Part shown: in pieces, positions 34,431 through 41,546 of the stretch | Numbering within the stretch: the stretch's first letter is position 1 | Layout: every line of letters begins with the position of its first letter | Source: JBIOHP01 sp044449065 | Lineage (GTDB): Bacteria > Bacteroidota > Ignavibacteria > UBA10030 > SZUA-254 | NCBI GenBank assembly: GCA_044449065.1 | Contig: JBIOHP010000006.1 | Coordinates: 124,001-188,000, forward strand | Direction: 5' to 3' | DNA length: 64,000 nucleotides | The notes under the pieces: model-generated | Seen by the model: only the letters and a program-made list of their open reading frames with translations | Database searches by the model: none | What the model was told of the DNA's origin: nothing | Made by a program: the position numbers and the translations under genes

Positions 34431-35459
34431 TTACCGTTTTCCATTTTTCCGCTGCGTAACATGGTTTGTTGCGACTATCACTAACTCGATGAGGCGTTCG
34501 GTCGCCTTATCCGGATGAAGCCGGAGATTATTGAGCGCGCATATGGTTTGAATTTCTCTCAAGTATTTCCGGATATCGCGCCTATCGGCGGTCGTGATCC
34601 AATCAGTGAGTTCATCTTCAAGATATTTGTTGTAATTTTGTATAAACATATCTGCGCGGATGTATCTGCGGGTACGCGCGCCAACGTCGGGGAAGACTTC
34701 TTTGAGATCTTCGATATATTTTTTTACGCGCGGGTTAACTTTTTTCTGTATCTCGAAGTATTCCGCGACGGTGGATACAATTGCTTTATACGATTGCGTA
34801 TCGTCATACCGCGCTTTCAGCGGACGGTGTTCGGCAAGACGTTCTTTTCGGAAAATATGATCGATGAAGTTCAGTTTTTTCAATGCTCCAGGCCAGCGGC
34901 GGTAACGGGTCTTCCAGTGCGACGCCGGATTTACCCACACCGCAAAGGTTTCCGCAAAATCCTCATCGGGATGTTTTTGCGCGTAATGCGGGTGCCCGAC
35001 AAAGTGAAGGCAGAGCACGAAATCTTTGCTATAAGGATCGTAGTGATAAAACTCAGTATAGCGTTTGTGAAAGTTGCCGAACAGTTTTTTCCAGGCGGGG
35101 CGCTTCCATATTTTGTACGCGTAATTGATGGCGTGTCCCACTTCATGACGGAGATGCATCATGATCTCTTCGTTGGAATAGCTGAGATAATATTTTTCAC
35201 CGATGCTCCGCAATTGCTGGTTGGCAAGATAAAAAGGAATTTCGATCGATCCGGTTCCGTCGATGCATCCCCACGGTTCCTCGCCGAAATAGAAATGCGG
35301 AAAATACGAAATACCTTTATTTTTTAACTCGCGGCGAAGCTGGATCAGGCATGCCCGGAGCGTATCGGAGGGTCGAAGCTCCATCTCTCCGATTTTTTGC
35401 GTCAGAATTTTTTGAAATGATAGTTCCTTCACAAAGGAACGATTGGCTAATTGATTCAT
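34431..35459 (-). CDS. Putative zinc metallopeptidase, uncharacterised
   Basis: A 342-residue cytoplasmic protein without a signal peptide. It carries HEVGH at residues 105-109 (the HEXXH zinc-binding and catalytic motif) and, 60 residues on, DEDFAETFAVWV (165-176), in which the glutamate would be the third metal ligand as in gluzincins. The C-terminal third is helical and charged. I do not recognise a named family; it recalls the group labelled putative zinc-binding metallopeptidase. Catalysis is inferred from motif and spacing. It lies downstream of clpC but is separated by a strong terminator, so it is probably transcribed on its own. Confidence 0.7.
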   Translation of the reverse strand: MNQLANRSFVKELSFQKILTQKIGEMELRPSDTLRACLIQLRRELKNKGISYFPHFYFGEEPWGCIDGTGSIEIPFYLANQQLRSIGEKYYLSYSNEEIMMHLRHEVGHAINYAYKIWKRPAWKKLFGNFHKRYTEFYHYDPYSKDFVLCLHFVGHPHYAQKHPDEDFAETFAVWVNPASHWKTRYRRWPGALKKLNFIDHIFRKERLAEHRPLKARYDDTQSYKAIVSTVAEYFEIQKKVNPRVKKYIEDLKEVFPDVGARTRRYIRADMFIQNYNKYLEDELTDWITTADRRDIRKYLREIQTICALNNLRLHPDKATERLIELVIVATNHVTQRKNGKR

Positions 35460-35476
35460 AGAGTCTCAAAGAATAC

Positions 35477-35508
35477 AAAACCCCCTTCCTTGATTGCCCG
35501 GAAGGGGG
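35477..35508 (-). terminator. Rho-independent terminator of clpC
   Basis: On the minus strand a GC-rich 9-bp perfect stem, CCCCCTTCC with GGAAGGGGG (plus 35481-35489 and 35500-35508), is followed by TTTT. It lies 70 bp after the clpC stop and just before the metallopeptidase gene. Confidence 0.85.
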
Positions 35509-35578
35509 CGTTAATTACTGGTTAAAAGACCTTACTCCGCAGATCATTATGTATCGGCGGATCGGAATTGCTATTCCG

Positions 35579-38101
35579 CTACGAGACGCTGGCGTCGGGC
35601 TGCGTTTCAGGTTTCGGTTCGGGCGTTTCCTTCGCCGCCGCGTGTTTCTTTCTCGCGGGATTTTTTTCGCTGAAGGTTAATTCATCCTTTTTAGCGTTAT
35701 ATTTCACGTAGACAACGCTTTCATCGCCGAACTTGTTGCGGAGAATTTCTTCAGCGATGCGATCCTCAAGGTATTTCTGGAGCGCGCGCTTCAACGGTCT
35801 GGCGCCAAACGCAGGATCAAATCCTTTATTGACGAGAAATTCTCTCGCCTGCTTGTTCAGGTGAATGGTCAACTTCATAGTCGCCATACGCTGTACCAGC
35901 TCGCGCATCTGGATATCGATAATCTCGTCAATATGTTCGCGGGTGAGATTATGGAAGACGATCGTTTCATCGACGCGGTTCAGAAATTCGGGATTGAACA
36001 CGCGTTTCAAAGCGTCCTCAATGGTGCTCTTCATGTTGGAATATTTATCCTGAACAGAATCCATCCCGAAGCCGATATTACCGCCGGCTTTTACGTCCCG
36101 TGATCCAATGTTCGACGTCATGATGAGGATGGTGTTTTTAAAATCGACTTTTCTGCCGAGGTTATCGGTAAGGAGACCATCGTCAAGAACCTGGAGCAGG
36201 ATATTGAAAACGTCGGGATGCGCTTTCTCGATTTCATCGAGGAGCACGACCGAGTACGGTTTGCGGCGAACTTTTTCAGTGAGCTGTCCGCCCTCTTCGT
36301 ATCCGACATATCCCGGTGGCGCGCCGACGAGACGGGAGACATTAAATTTTTCCATGTACTCGCTCATATCGATTCGGATCAACGCCTCATCGGAATCAAA
36401 GAGGTATCGGGCGAGCGCTTTGGCTAATTCAGTTTTCCCCACGCCTGTCGGTCCGAGGAAAATAAACGAGCCGATCGGGCGTTTCGGATCTTTCAAGCCC
36501 GCGCGTGTTCTGCGGATTGCTTTGCTCAGCTTTATAATTGCTTCATCCTGACCAACGATCATTTTTTTCAGCGCTTTATCCATGTTGAGCAGCTTCACGG
36601 ATTCCGATTGGGCGATTTTATTCACGGGAATGCTGGTCATCATAGAGACGACGTCGGCAATAATTTCCTCGGTGACTTCATAAACGGTTTCCTGAGCTTT
36701 CAATTCCCATTCTCTCTTAGCCACTTCAAGATCGCTAAGAATTTTTTTCTCCATATCGCGGAGCCGCGCCGCTTCTTCAAAATTTTGATTCTTCACCACA
36801 TGGTTTTTTGACACGCGGATTTTTTCAACTTCGCCTTCCAGGTCGAGAATCTCTTTCGGAACGTGAATGTTGGAAAGATGGACGCGTGATCCTGCTTCAT
36901 CAAGCACATCGATTGCCTTATCCGGCAGGAAACGGTCGGTAATGTATCGGTCGCTCAACCGCACAGCAGCTTCAATCGCGGGATCGGAGTAACGAACGTT
37001 ATGATGCTCTTCATATTTATGCTTGATGCTTCTGAGAATCTGAATTGTCTCATCGACAGATGTCGGATCGACCATAATCTTCTGGAACCGCCGGTCGAGT
37101 GCGCCGTCTTTTTCGATATATTGACGATACTCGTCGAGCGTGGTCGCGCCGATGCATTGCAGGTCGCCCCGTGCGAGCGCCGGCTTGAACATGTTGGAAG
37201 CGTCGAGCGATCCCGATGCGCCGCCAGCGCCGACAATTGTATGGAGCTCATCGATAAAGAGAATAACATCTTTCGCCTTCTCGAGCTCGTTCATAACGGC
37301 TTTCATTCGCTCTTCAAACTGACCCCGGTATTTCGTGCCGGCAACAAGAGCTGCGAGATCGAGTGTCACTACGCGCTTATCGTGCAAGACGCGGGAAACT
37401 TTTTTCTGGATGATGCGAAGCGCGAGACCTTCGGCTATGGCTGTTTTTCCCACGCCCGGTTCTCCGATAAGAACGGGATTGTTCTTTTTACGTCTGCTTA
37501 AAACTTGCGCGACGCGTTCAATTTCTTTTTCCCGACCAATAACAGGATCGAGTTTGTCTTCAATCGCAAGTCTGGTGAGATCTCTGCCAAAATTATCCAG
37601 CACCGGAGTTTTGGATTTTTCAACGCGGCGTTCCGTAGCTGCCGCAGGCGGGGGACTTGACGGTTTACCGCTGATAATATTATCGAGTTCATTCCGTACC
37701 ACATCGTAATGGACGTTGAATTGGTGGAGTATCTGTGCAGCTATATTGTCGTCATCGCGGAGAAGAGAGAGTAATAAATGTTCCGTTCCTATTACATCGG
37801 ATTTGTAAAGCTTCGCTTCCAAGTAGGTGATTTTCAACACTTTTTCCGCTTGTTTGGTAAGCGGGATATTACCGATTGTAAGAGTACCACCGGACGTCCG
37901 GACTGTATCTTCGATGGCTTTCTTCAATTTATAGAGATCGACGCCAAGGTTACGGAGGATTTTTACGGCAATACCCTCTCCTTCGCGTATAACCCCCAGG
38001 AGAAGATGCTCTGTCCCGATATAGTCGTGTCCAAGCCGTAGGGCTTCTTCACGACTTAACCTGATGACGTCTTGAACGCGGTTTGAAAAATTTCCTTCCA
38101 T
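35579..38101 (-). CDS. clpC: ATP-dependent Clp protease ATP-binding subunit ClpC
   Basis: An 840-residue AAA+ unfoldase that feeds proteins to ClpP. The order is two Clp N repeats (about 5-145, with IGTEHLLLGVIREGEGIA and IGTEHLLLSLLRDDDNIA), the first ATPase module (Walker A GEPGVGKTAIAEG), a UVR-type middle region (NFEEAARLRDMEKKI) that marks ClpC, the second ATPase module (Walker A GPTGVGKTELAKA) and the C-terminal D2-small domain (FDPAFGARPLKRALQKYLED). A charged tail of about 30 residues follows. It has its own promoter at 38179-38207 and terminator at 35477. ClpP is not in the window. Confidence 0.97.
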   Translation of the reverse strand: MEGNFSNRVQDVIRLSREEALRLGHDYIGTEHLLLGVIREGEGIAVKILRNLGVDLYKLKKAIEDTVRTSGGTLTIGNIPLTKQAEKVLKITYLEAKLYKSDVIGTEHLLLSLLRDDDNIAAQILHQFNVHYDVVRNELDNIISGKPSSPPPAAATERRVEKSKTPVLDNFGRDLTRLAIEDKLDPVIGREKEIERVAQVLSRRKKNNPVLIGEPGVGKTAIAEGLALRIIQKKVSRVLHDKRVVTLDLAALVAGTKYRGQFEERMKAVMNELEKAKDVILFIDELHTIVGAGGASGSLDASNMFKPALARGDLQCIGATTLDEYRQYIEKDGALDRRFQKIMVDPTSVDETIQILRSIKHKYEEHHNVRYSDPAIEAAVRLSDRYITDRFLPDKAIDVLDEAGSRVHLSNIHVPKEILDLEGEVEKIRVSKNHVVKNQNFEEAARLRDMEKKILSDLEVAKREWELKAQETVYEVTEEIIADVVSMMTSIPVNKIAQSESVKLLNMDKALKKMIVGQDEAIIKLSKAIRRTRAGLKDPKRPIGSFIFLGPTGVGKTELAKALARYLFDSDEALIRIDMSEYMEKFNVSRLVGAPPGYVGYEEGGQLTEKVRRKPYSVVLLDEIEKAHPDVFNILLQVLDDGLLTDNLGRKVDFKNTILIMTSNIGSRDVKAGGNIGFGMDSVQDKYSNMKSTIEDALKRVFNPEFLNRVDETIVFHNLTREHIDEIIDIQMRELVQRMATMKLTIHLNKQAREFLVNKGFDPAFGARPLKRALQKYLEDRIAEEILRNKFGDESVVYVKYNAKKDELTFSEKNPARKKHAAAKETPEPKPETQPDASVS

Positions 38102-38178
38102 GGTCGAAATCCCTTACTAAATTGCATAAACTCTTGAATTATGGGCTTATTCGATACTTCGACTGCACCACTGTATAA

Positions 38179-38207
38179 AATATAGACAAATCGGTAGGAT
38201 TAGTCAA
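38179..38207 (-). promoter_or_regulatory. clpC promoter
   Basis: On the minus strand: TTGACT (plus 38202-38207), 17 bp, TATATT (plus 38179-38184). It lies back to back with the tRNA promoter at 38221; their -35 boxes are 13 bp apart. The leader to clpC is about 70 bases. Confidence 0.72.
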
Positions 38208-38220
38208 GAAGCCGAAAACA

Positions 38221-38249
38221 TTGACAAATCTGCAAATTTTGCCTATATT
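38221..38249 (+). promoter_or_regulatory. tRNA-Asn promoter
   Basis: TTGACA (38221-38226), exactly 17 bp, TATATT (38244-38249): a near-consensus sigma-70-type promoter. Transcription would begin near 38256, about 60 bases before the mature tRNA. Confidence 0.78.
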
Positions 38250-38317
38250 GTATACTGTTTGATCGTATCCTGATAACATTTCCTTTGTAAGTTAAACATG
38301 GAAACAAGGATAATCAT

Positions 38318-38389
38318 TCCGCAGTAGCTCAATGGTGGAGCATCCGGCTGTTAACCGGAGGGTTGCAAGTTCGAGTCTTGCCTGCGGAG
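38318..38389 (+). tRNA. tRNA-Asn (anticodon GTT)
   Basis: A complete 72-base cloverleaf. The acceptor stem is TCCGCAG/CTGCGGA, the D stem GCTC/GAGC, the anticodon stem TCCGG/CCGGA with loop CTGTTAA (anticodon GTT), the variable loop GGGTT, the T stem GCAAG/CTTGC with loop TTCGAGT, and the discriminator base G. CCA is not encoded. Right after it come a fragment of a GIY-YIG gene and degenerate copies of the tRNA 3' half. Confidence 0.97.
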
Positions 38390-38390
38390 C

Positions 38391-38435
38391 AAAAAGAAGA
38401 TTTAGAAACTCATCACCGGAGAAATACAAATATGA
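38391..38435 (+). pseudogene. Remnant: last 14 codons and stop of a GIY-YIG gene
   Basis: Read in frame this gives KKKI-stop-KLITGEIQI-stop, matching the C-terminus of the intact GIY-YIG protein (KNKNKKLINGEIQI) encoded at 38758-38802. One in-frame stop has appeared. It begins one base after the tRNA, so the upstream 5' part of this older nuclease copy has been deleted. Its stop codon overlaps the first bases of the next tRNA fragment, as in the intact copy. Confidence 0.85.
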
Positions 38436-38482
38436 GCATCCGGCTGTTATCCCGTTCCCAACGGCGGAACGGGATGCAAGTT
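38391..38482 (+). repeat. 92-bp direct repeat, copy A
   Basis: About 90% identical (9 mismatches by eye) to 38758-38849. Each copy comprises the last 15 codons of a GIY-YIG gene plus the start of a degenerate tRNA-Asn 3' half with the TCCCGTTCC hairpin. The 367-bp offset between copies is the length of one tandem unit. Confidence 0.88.
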
Positions 38483-38513
38483 CGATCCCGAATTTCTCGG
38501 GACTGCGGAGCAA
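38434..38513 (+). pseudogene. Degenerate tRNA-Asn 3' half, copy 1
   Basis: Three blocks are identical to the intact tRNA: GAGCATCCGGCTGTTA (38434-38449), TGCAAGTTCGA (38475-38485) and CTGCGGAGCAA (38503-38513). The tRNA bases between them are replaced by two hairpins, TCCCGTTCC...GGAACGGGA (38450-38474) and TCCCGA...TCGGGA (38486-38502). It starts at the D-stem 3' strand and cannot fold as a tRNA. Confidence 0.88.
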
Positions 38514-38515
38514 CG

Positions 38516-38542
38516 AACCCAGTCATTTGATTGGGTTTTTTT
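38516..38542 (+). terminator. Rho-independent terminator, probably the original tRNA-Asn terminator
   Basis: AACCCAGTC (38516-38524) pairs with GATTGGGTT (38529-38537, one G-T pair) around a 4-base loop, then T residues to 38542. It directly follows the displaced tRNA 3' end and stops two bases before the GIY-YIG start codon. Confidence 0.85.
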
Positions 38543-38544
38543 AT

Positions 38545-38802
38545 ATGGGATACTCAGTTTATATATTATATTCTCCAACTTCCGACAAATATTATGTCGG
38601 TCAATCCTCAAATCCAGAACGGAGATTGGATTTCCATAATACCATTGAAAAAGGATTCACCGCTCGTTACCGTCCTCGGAAGCTTGTGTTTAAGAAAGAA
38701 TTTTCATCGAAGACCAAGACGAGTATTGTTGAAAAGCGGATTAAGGGTTGGAAGAGCAAAAATAAGAATAAAAAACTTATCAACGGGGAAATACAGATAT
38801 GA
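38545..38802 (+). CDS. Small GIY-YIG endonuclease in a tRNA-linked module
   Basis: An 85-residue stand-alone GIY-YIG domain. VYILYS (5-10) and YYVGQ (16-20) form the GIY and YIG strands, the Arg in NPERRLDFHN (23-32) and Glu63 in VEKRIKGWKSKNK are the expected catalytic residues, and the tail LINGEIQI ends in the 92-bp repeat. Such domains cut DNA as homing or repair nucleases; small ones of this kind are, from memory, often found beside tRNA genes in Bacteroidota. The start is ATG 38545; upstream codons would read through the tRNA fragment and terminator. No ribosome site precedes it, so expression may depend on read-through from the tRNA promoter. The stop codon TGA shares bases with the next tRNA fragment. 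Confidence 0.88.
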   Translation: MGYSVYILYSPTSDKYYVGQSSNPERRLDFHNTIEKGFTARYRPRKLVFKKEFSSKTKTSIVEKRIKGWKSKNKNKKLINGEIQI

Positions 38803-38849
38803 GCATCCGACTGTTATCCCGTTCCCAACGGCGGAACGGGATGCAAGTT
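38758..38849 (+). repeat. 92-bp direct repeat, copy B
   Basis: Partner of 38391-38482. It contains the real 3' end of the intact GIY-YIG gene and the second tRNA fragment, and it marks the right boundary of the tandem module. Confidence 0.88.
38801..38849 (+). pseudogene. Degenerate tRNA-Asn 3' half, copy 2 (truncated)
   Basis: GAGCATCCGACTGTTA (one change from the tRNA), the same TCCCGTTCC...GGAACGGGA hairpin (38817-38841) and TGCAAGTT (38842-38849), after which similarity ends. It carries the same hairpin replacement as copy 1, so both descend from one altered ancestor. Confidence 0.85.
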
Positions 38850-38949
38850 GATGCACCGAAAAAGCCCCATTTGCATTTCTCAAAGATTATGATTTACGTT
38901 CTCGATAGAGGTGTAATCGGAACTGACTCTATGTGAAAGGAGAACATAT

Positions 38950-39594
38950 ATGAAAATAGGTATTCTTGGCACCGGCGCTGTGGGAAAGGCGCTGGGAACG
39001 GGTTTTGTGAACCTGGGACACGATGTAAAGATGGGATCGAGGGATTCGAACAATGAAAAGCTCAAAGAATGGGTGAAGAAATCGGGAGTGCATGCATCGG
39101 GCGGGACATTCGCCGAAACTGCCAAATTCGGTGAAGCCATCATCATTGCGACATTGTGGGTCGGGACTGAAAATGCGCTCAACCTCGCTGGTCCTGAAAA
39201 TTTCCGCGGGAAAGTTGTTATCGATGCCACTAATCCGCTTGATTTTTCGAGCGGGAAGGGTCCGAAACTTGCAGTTGGGCATACTGATTCGGGCGGCGAA
39301 CAAATTCAACGCTGGCTTCCCGGCGCAAATGTGGTTAAAGCGTTCAATATCGTGGGGAATGCACACATGGTTAATCCTCAATTTCCGGGTGGACCACCTG
39401 ATATGTTTATATGCGGGAACGACGCTGGAGCAAAAAAAGTTGTAATCGACATCCTCAAAGAATTTGGCTGGCCTGCAATTGATATCGGCGGCATCGAAGG
39501 GGCGCGTCTGCTCGAACCAATGTGTATCCTCTGGGTGTTATATGGTGGAAAAACACGACAATGGAACCACGCATTTAAAATGTTGAGGAAATGA
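38950..39594 (+). CDS. NAD(P)-binding oxidoreductase, F420-dependent NADP reductase-like
   Basis: A 214-residue Rossmann protein. The N-terminal GILGTGAVGKALGTGFVNLG (4-23) is a dinucleotide-binding loop, followed by DVKMGSRD, where the SRD end fits NADP(H) preference. The WLPGANVVKAFNIVGNAHM block is typical of the F420-dependent NADP reductase family (proteins of the Npd/STEAP kind). Most bacterial relatives do not use F420, and the real substrate is unknown. AAAGGAG stands 7-13 bases before the ATG. It follows the tRNA module and precedes moeA by 70 bp; a link to molybdopterin is not implied. Confidence 0.82.
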   Translation: MKIGILGTGAVGKALGTGFVNLGHDVKMGSRDSNNEKLKEWVKKSGVHASGGTFAETAKFGEAIIIATLWVGTENALNLAGPENFRGKVVIDATNPLDFSSGKGPKLAVGHTDSGGEQIQRWLPGANVVKAFNIVGNAHMVNPQFPGGPPDMFICGNDAGAKKVVIDILKEFGWPAIDIGGIEGARLLEPMCILWVLYGGKTRQWNHAFKMLRK

Positions 39595-39664
39595 AAGATT
39601 ATGTAATGAGTGATTTTCGGCGACAGTATTCTGTTTCATTTTTATCGGGACTTAACAACGATTT

Positions 39665-40855
39665 ATGATATCGGCAGACGAAGCGTTAAAAATTATTAAA
39701 GAACGAATTCAACCGCTGCAAAGTGTTACCATTTCTCTTCCACGAGCGCTGGGGAAAACACTAGCGGAAAATATCATCTCAAACGACAACGTACCACCAT
39801 TCGATAACAGTGCAATGGATGGCTATGCGGTTCGCGCCAGGGAGATAGCCGCAGCTCCCGTTCTTTTAAAAATCGTGGGGGAAATCGCTGCCGGCACGAT
39901 CTTCTCCGGGAACCTCGATACCAATCAAGCGGTTGCGATAATGACGGGGTCAAAAATACCCGTCAGTTGTGATACTGTTGTACCACAGGAAATGACGGAG
40001 CGGTGTGGTGATGATAAAGTGAAAATTTTAAATTCCCTGCCGGTCGGAACGAATGTCAGAAAAGCTGGGAAGGATATCCAGAAGAGCGAAAAAGTTTTTG
40101 GTAAGGGACAATTGCTTCGTTCTCCGGAGATTGGCGTTCTCGCATCATTGGGGCACAAATTTGTTAACGTTCGACAAACACCAACCGTTTCCGTTTTAGC
40201 AACCGGAAATGAACTCGTAGAACTAGATAAACAGCTCACTGATGGACAAATTAGAAATAGCAATGCGTATTCGCTCTGTTCCATTATCCGGGAATCAGGT
40301 TGCGAGGCATTTAACATAGGTATCGCGCGGGACAATCCCGAAGATCTGAGAAATAAATTACGGAAGGGTCTGGATGCAGATATGCTCCTGACCACGGGCG
40401 GGGTTTCGGTAGGGAAATACGATCTTGTACAAGAAGAATTAAAGGCCCTCGGGGTTGATATTCATTTCTGGAAGGTAAATATAAAACCGGGAATGCCGCT
40501 GCTGTTTGGCACCTGGAATGGAAAGGCGATTTTCGGTTTGCCTGGTAATCCCGTATCTGCGTTGGTAACATTCAGCCATTTTGTTCGACCTGCGTTGTTT
40601 GCGATGATGGGACGGAATGATTCACCGATGAGATTTCAGGCGCAGATTCTACATGATATCAATAAAAATGACAGAAAACGACATTTTATGCGCGGGATTC
40701 TGGAAGATATTAACGGTGTACTATCTGTAAAATCGACCGGCATGCAAGACTCAAATATTCTCACTTCCCTCACAAGGGCAAATTGTTTGATCATTATTCC
40801 GGAAGAGAAAGATGTTGTCAAAGCGGGCGAGCAAGTGGAAGTCGAATTGTTATGA
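39665..40855 (+). CDS. moeA: Molybdopterin molybdotransferase MoeA
   Basis: A 396-residue enzyme that inserts molybdate into adenylylated molybdopterin. The signatures are VPPFDNSAMDGYAVRA (about 42-57), GEIAAGTIFSG, IMTGSKIPVSCDTVVPQE, the central MPT-binding TGGVSVGKYDL (about 244-254) and GLPGNPVSALVTF (about 293-305). The length is normal. Its stop overlaps the moaD start by 4 bases (ATGA at 40852-40855), and moaD and moaE follow: a compact molybdenum cofactor operon. No molybdoenzyme structural gene is in view. Confidence 0.96.
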   Translation: MISADEALKIIKERIQPLQSVTISLPRALGKTLAENIISNDNVPPFDNSAMDGYAVRAREIAAAPVLLKIVGEIAAGTIFSGNLDTNQAVAIMTGSKIPVSCDTVVPQEMTERCGDDKVKILNSLPVGTNVRKAGKDIQKSEKVFGKGQLLRSPEIGVLASLGHKFVNVRQTPTVSVLATGNELVELDKQLTDGQIRNSNAYSLCSIIRESGCEAFNIGIARDNPEDLRNKLRKGLDADMLLTTGGVSVGKYDLVQEELKALGVDIHFWKVNIKPGMPLLFGTWNGKAIFGLPGNPVSALVTFSHFVRPALFAMMGRNDSPMRFQAQILHDINKNDRKRHFMRGILEDINGVLSVKSTGMQDSNILTSLTRANCLIIIPEEKDVVKAGEQVEVELL

Positions 40856-41100
40856 TAACGGTTCAAGTAAAATTGTTCGCCTCAGCGCGTGAAATTGCCG
40901 GTACTGAATTGTTGACATTATCTCTTCCCGATGGATCACGGGCATCGGTGGTTATTGATTCATTGATCGAAAAAAAATCAGAATTTTCAGCGTGGAAAAA
41001 GTATCTCCGTCTTGCAGTTAACCGCCAATATGTACTGAACGATCATCCGTTGAAAAACAATGACGAAGTCGCAGTTATCCCGCCCGTTAGCGGAGGATAG
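40852..41100 (+). CDS. moaD: Molybdopterin synthase sulfur carrier subunit MoaD
   Basis: An 82-residue ubiquitin-like protein, ITVQVKLFASAREIAGTELL at the start and ending AVIPPVSGG. The C-terminal Gly-Gly is the residue pair that becomes a thiocarboxylate and gives sulfur to molybdopterin. The start at 40852 is chosen because it overlaps the moeA stop (ATGA); an earlier in-frame start would run deep inside moeA. Its partner MoaE is encoded 7 bases downstream. Confidence 0.95.
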   Translation: MITVQVKLFASAREIAGTELLTLSLPDGSRASVVIDSLIEKKSEFSAWKKYLRLAVNRQYVLNDHPLKNNDEVAVIPPVSGG

Positions 41101-41107
41101 AGAAATA

Positions 41108-41512
41108 ATGATTCAGATCGTTGAAGAAAAGATTAACATCCCGGCAATCATTGAATACATCTCACATCCGGAAGCCGGTGGAATCGATATTTTTATCGGA
41201 GCAACACGGAAACACTCGAATGGAAAAGAAGTGCTGTATCTCGAATATGAAACATATCGAGAAATGTCGTTGAGTCTTATGGAAAATATAGCCGTTCAGG
41301 CGAAAGATAAATTGAAAATCGAAAAAATCGCCATCGTGCATAGGGTTGGTAGAGTTGATATAGCGGAAGCAAGCGTTGTTGTTGCTGTTTCAGCCGTTCA
41401 TCGCGGTGAAGCTTTCGAAGCCAGCCGCTTTGCCATCGATACGCTAAAGAAAACCGTTCCGATCTGGAAAAAAGAGTATTTCACCGATGGAAGTAAATGG
41501 GCGGAAGGATAG
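41108..41512 (+). CDS. moaE: Molybdopterin synthase catalytic subunit MoaE
   Basis: A 134-residue subunit that with MoaD converts precursor Z to molybdopterin. Recognised by GIDIFIGATRKHSNGKEVLY (26-45), LEYETYREMSL, IVHRVGRVDIAEASVVVAVS and HRGEAFEASRFAIDTLKKTV, then PIWKKEYFTDGSKWAEG at the end, which carries the active-site lysine. The start is ATG 41108, 7 bases after moaD. It closes the moe/moa operon, whose neighbour at 41547 is convergent. Confidence 0.96.
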   Translation: MIQIVEEKINIPAIIEYISHPEAGGIDIFIGATRKHSNGKEVLYLEYETYREMSLSLMENIAVQAKDKLKIEKIAIVHRVGRVDIAEASVVVAVSAVHRGEAFEASRFAIDTLKKTVPIWKKEYFTDGSKWAEG

Positions 41513-41546
41513 GATTTCCATGAATATTTTATCACGATCAATCCTT

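Noticed and set aside
38332..38544. A 156-codon frame that starts inside tRNA-Asn and runs into the GIY-YIG domain
   Set aside because: Its first 71 codons read through the tRNA, the remnant and a terminator; the GIY-YIG fold begins at ATG 38545. The extension is an open frame by chance.
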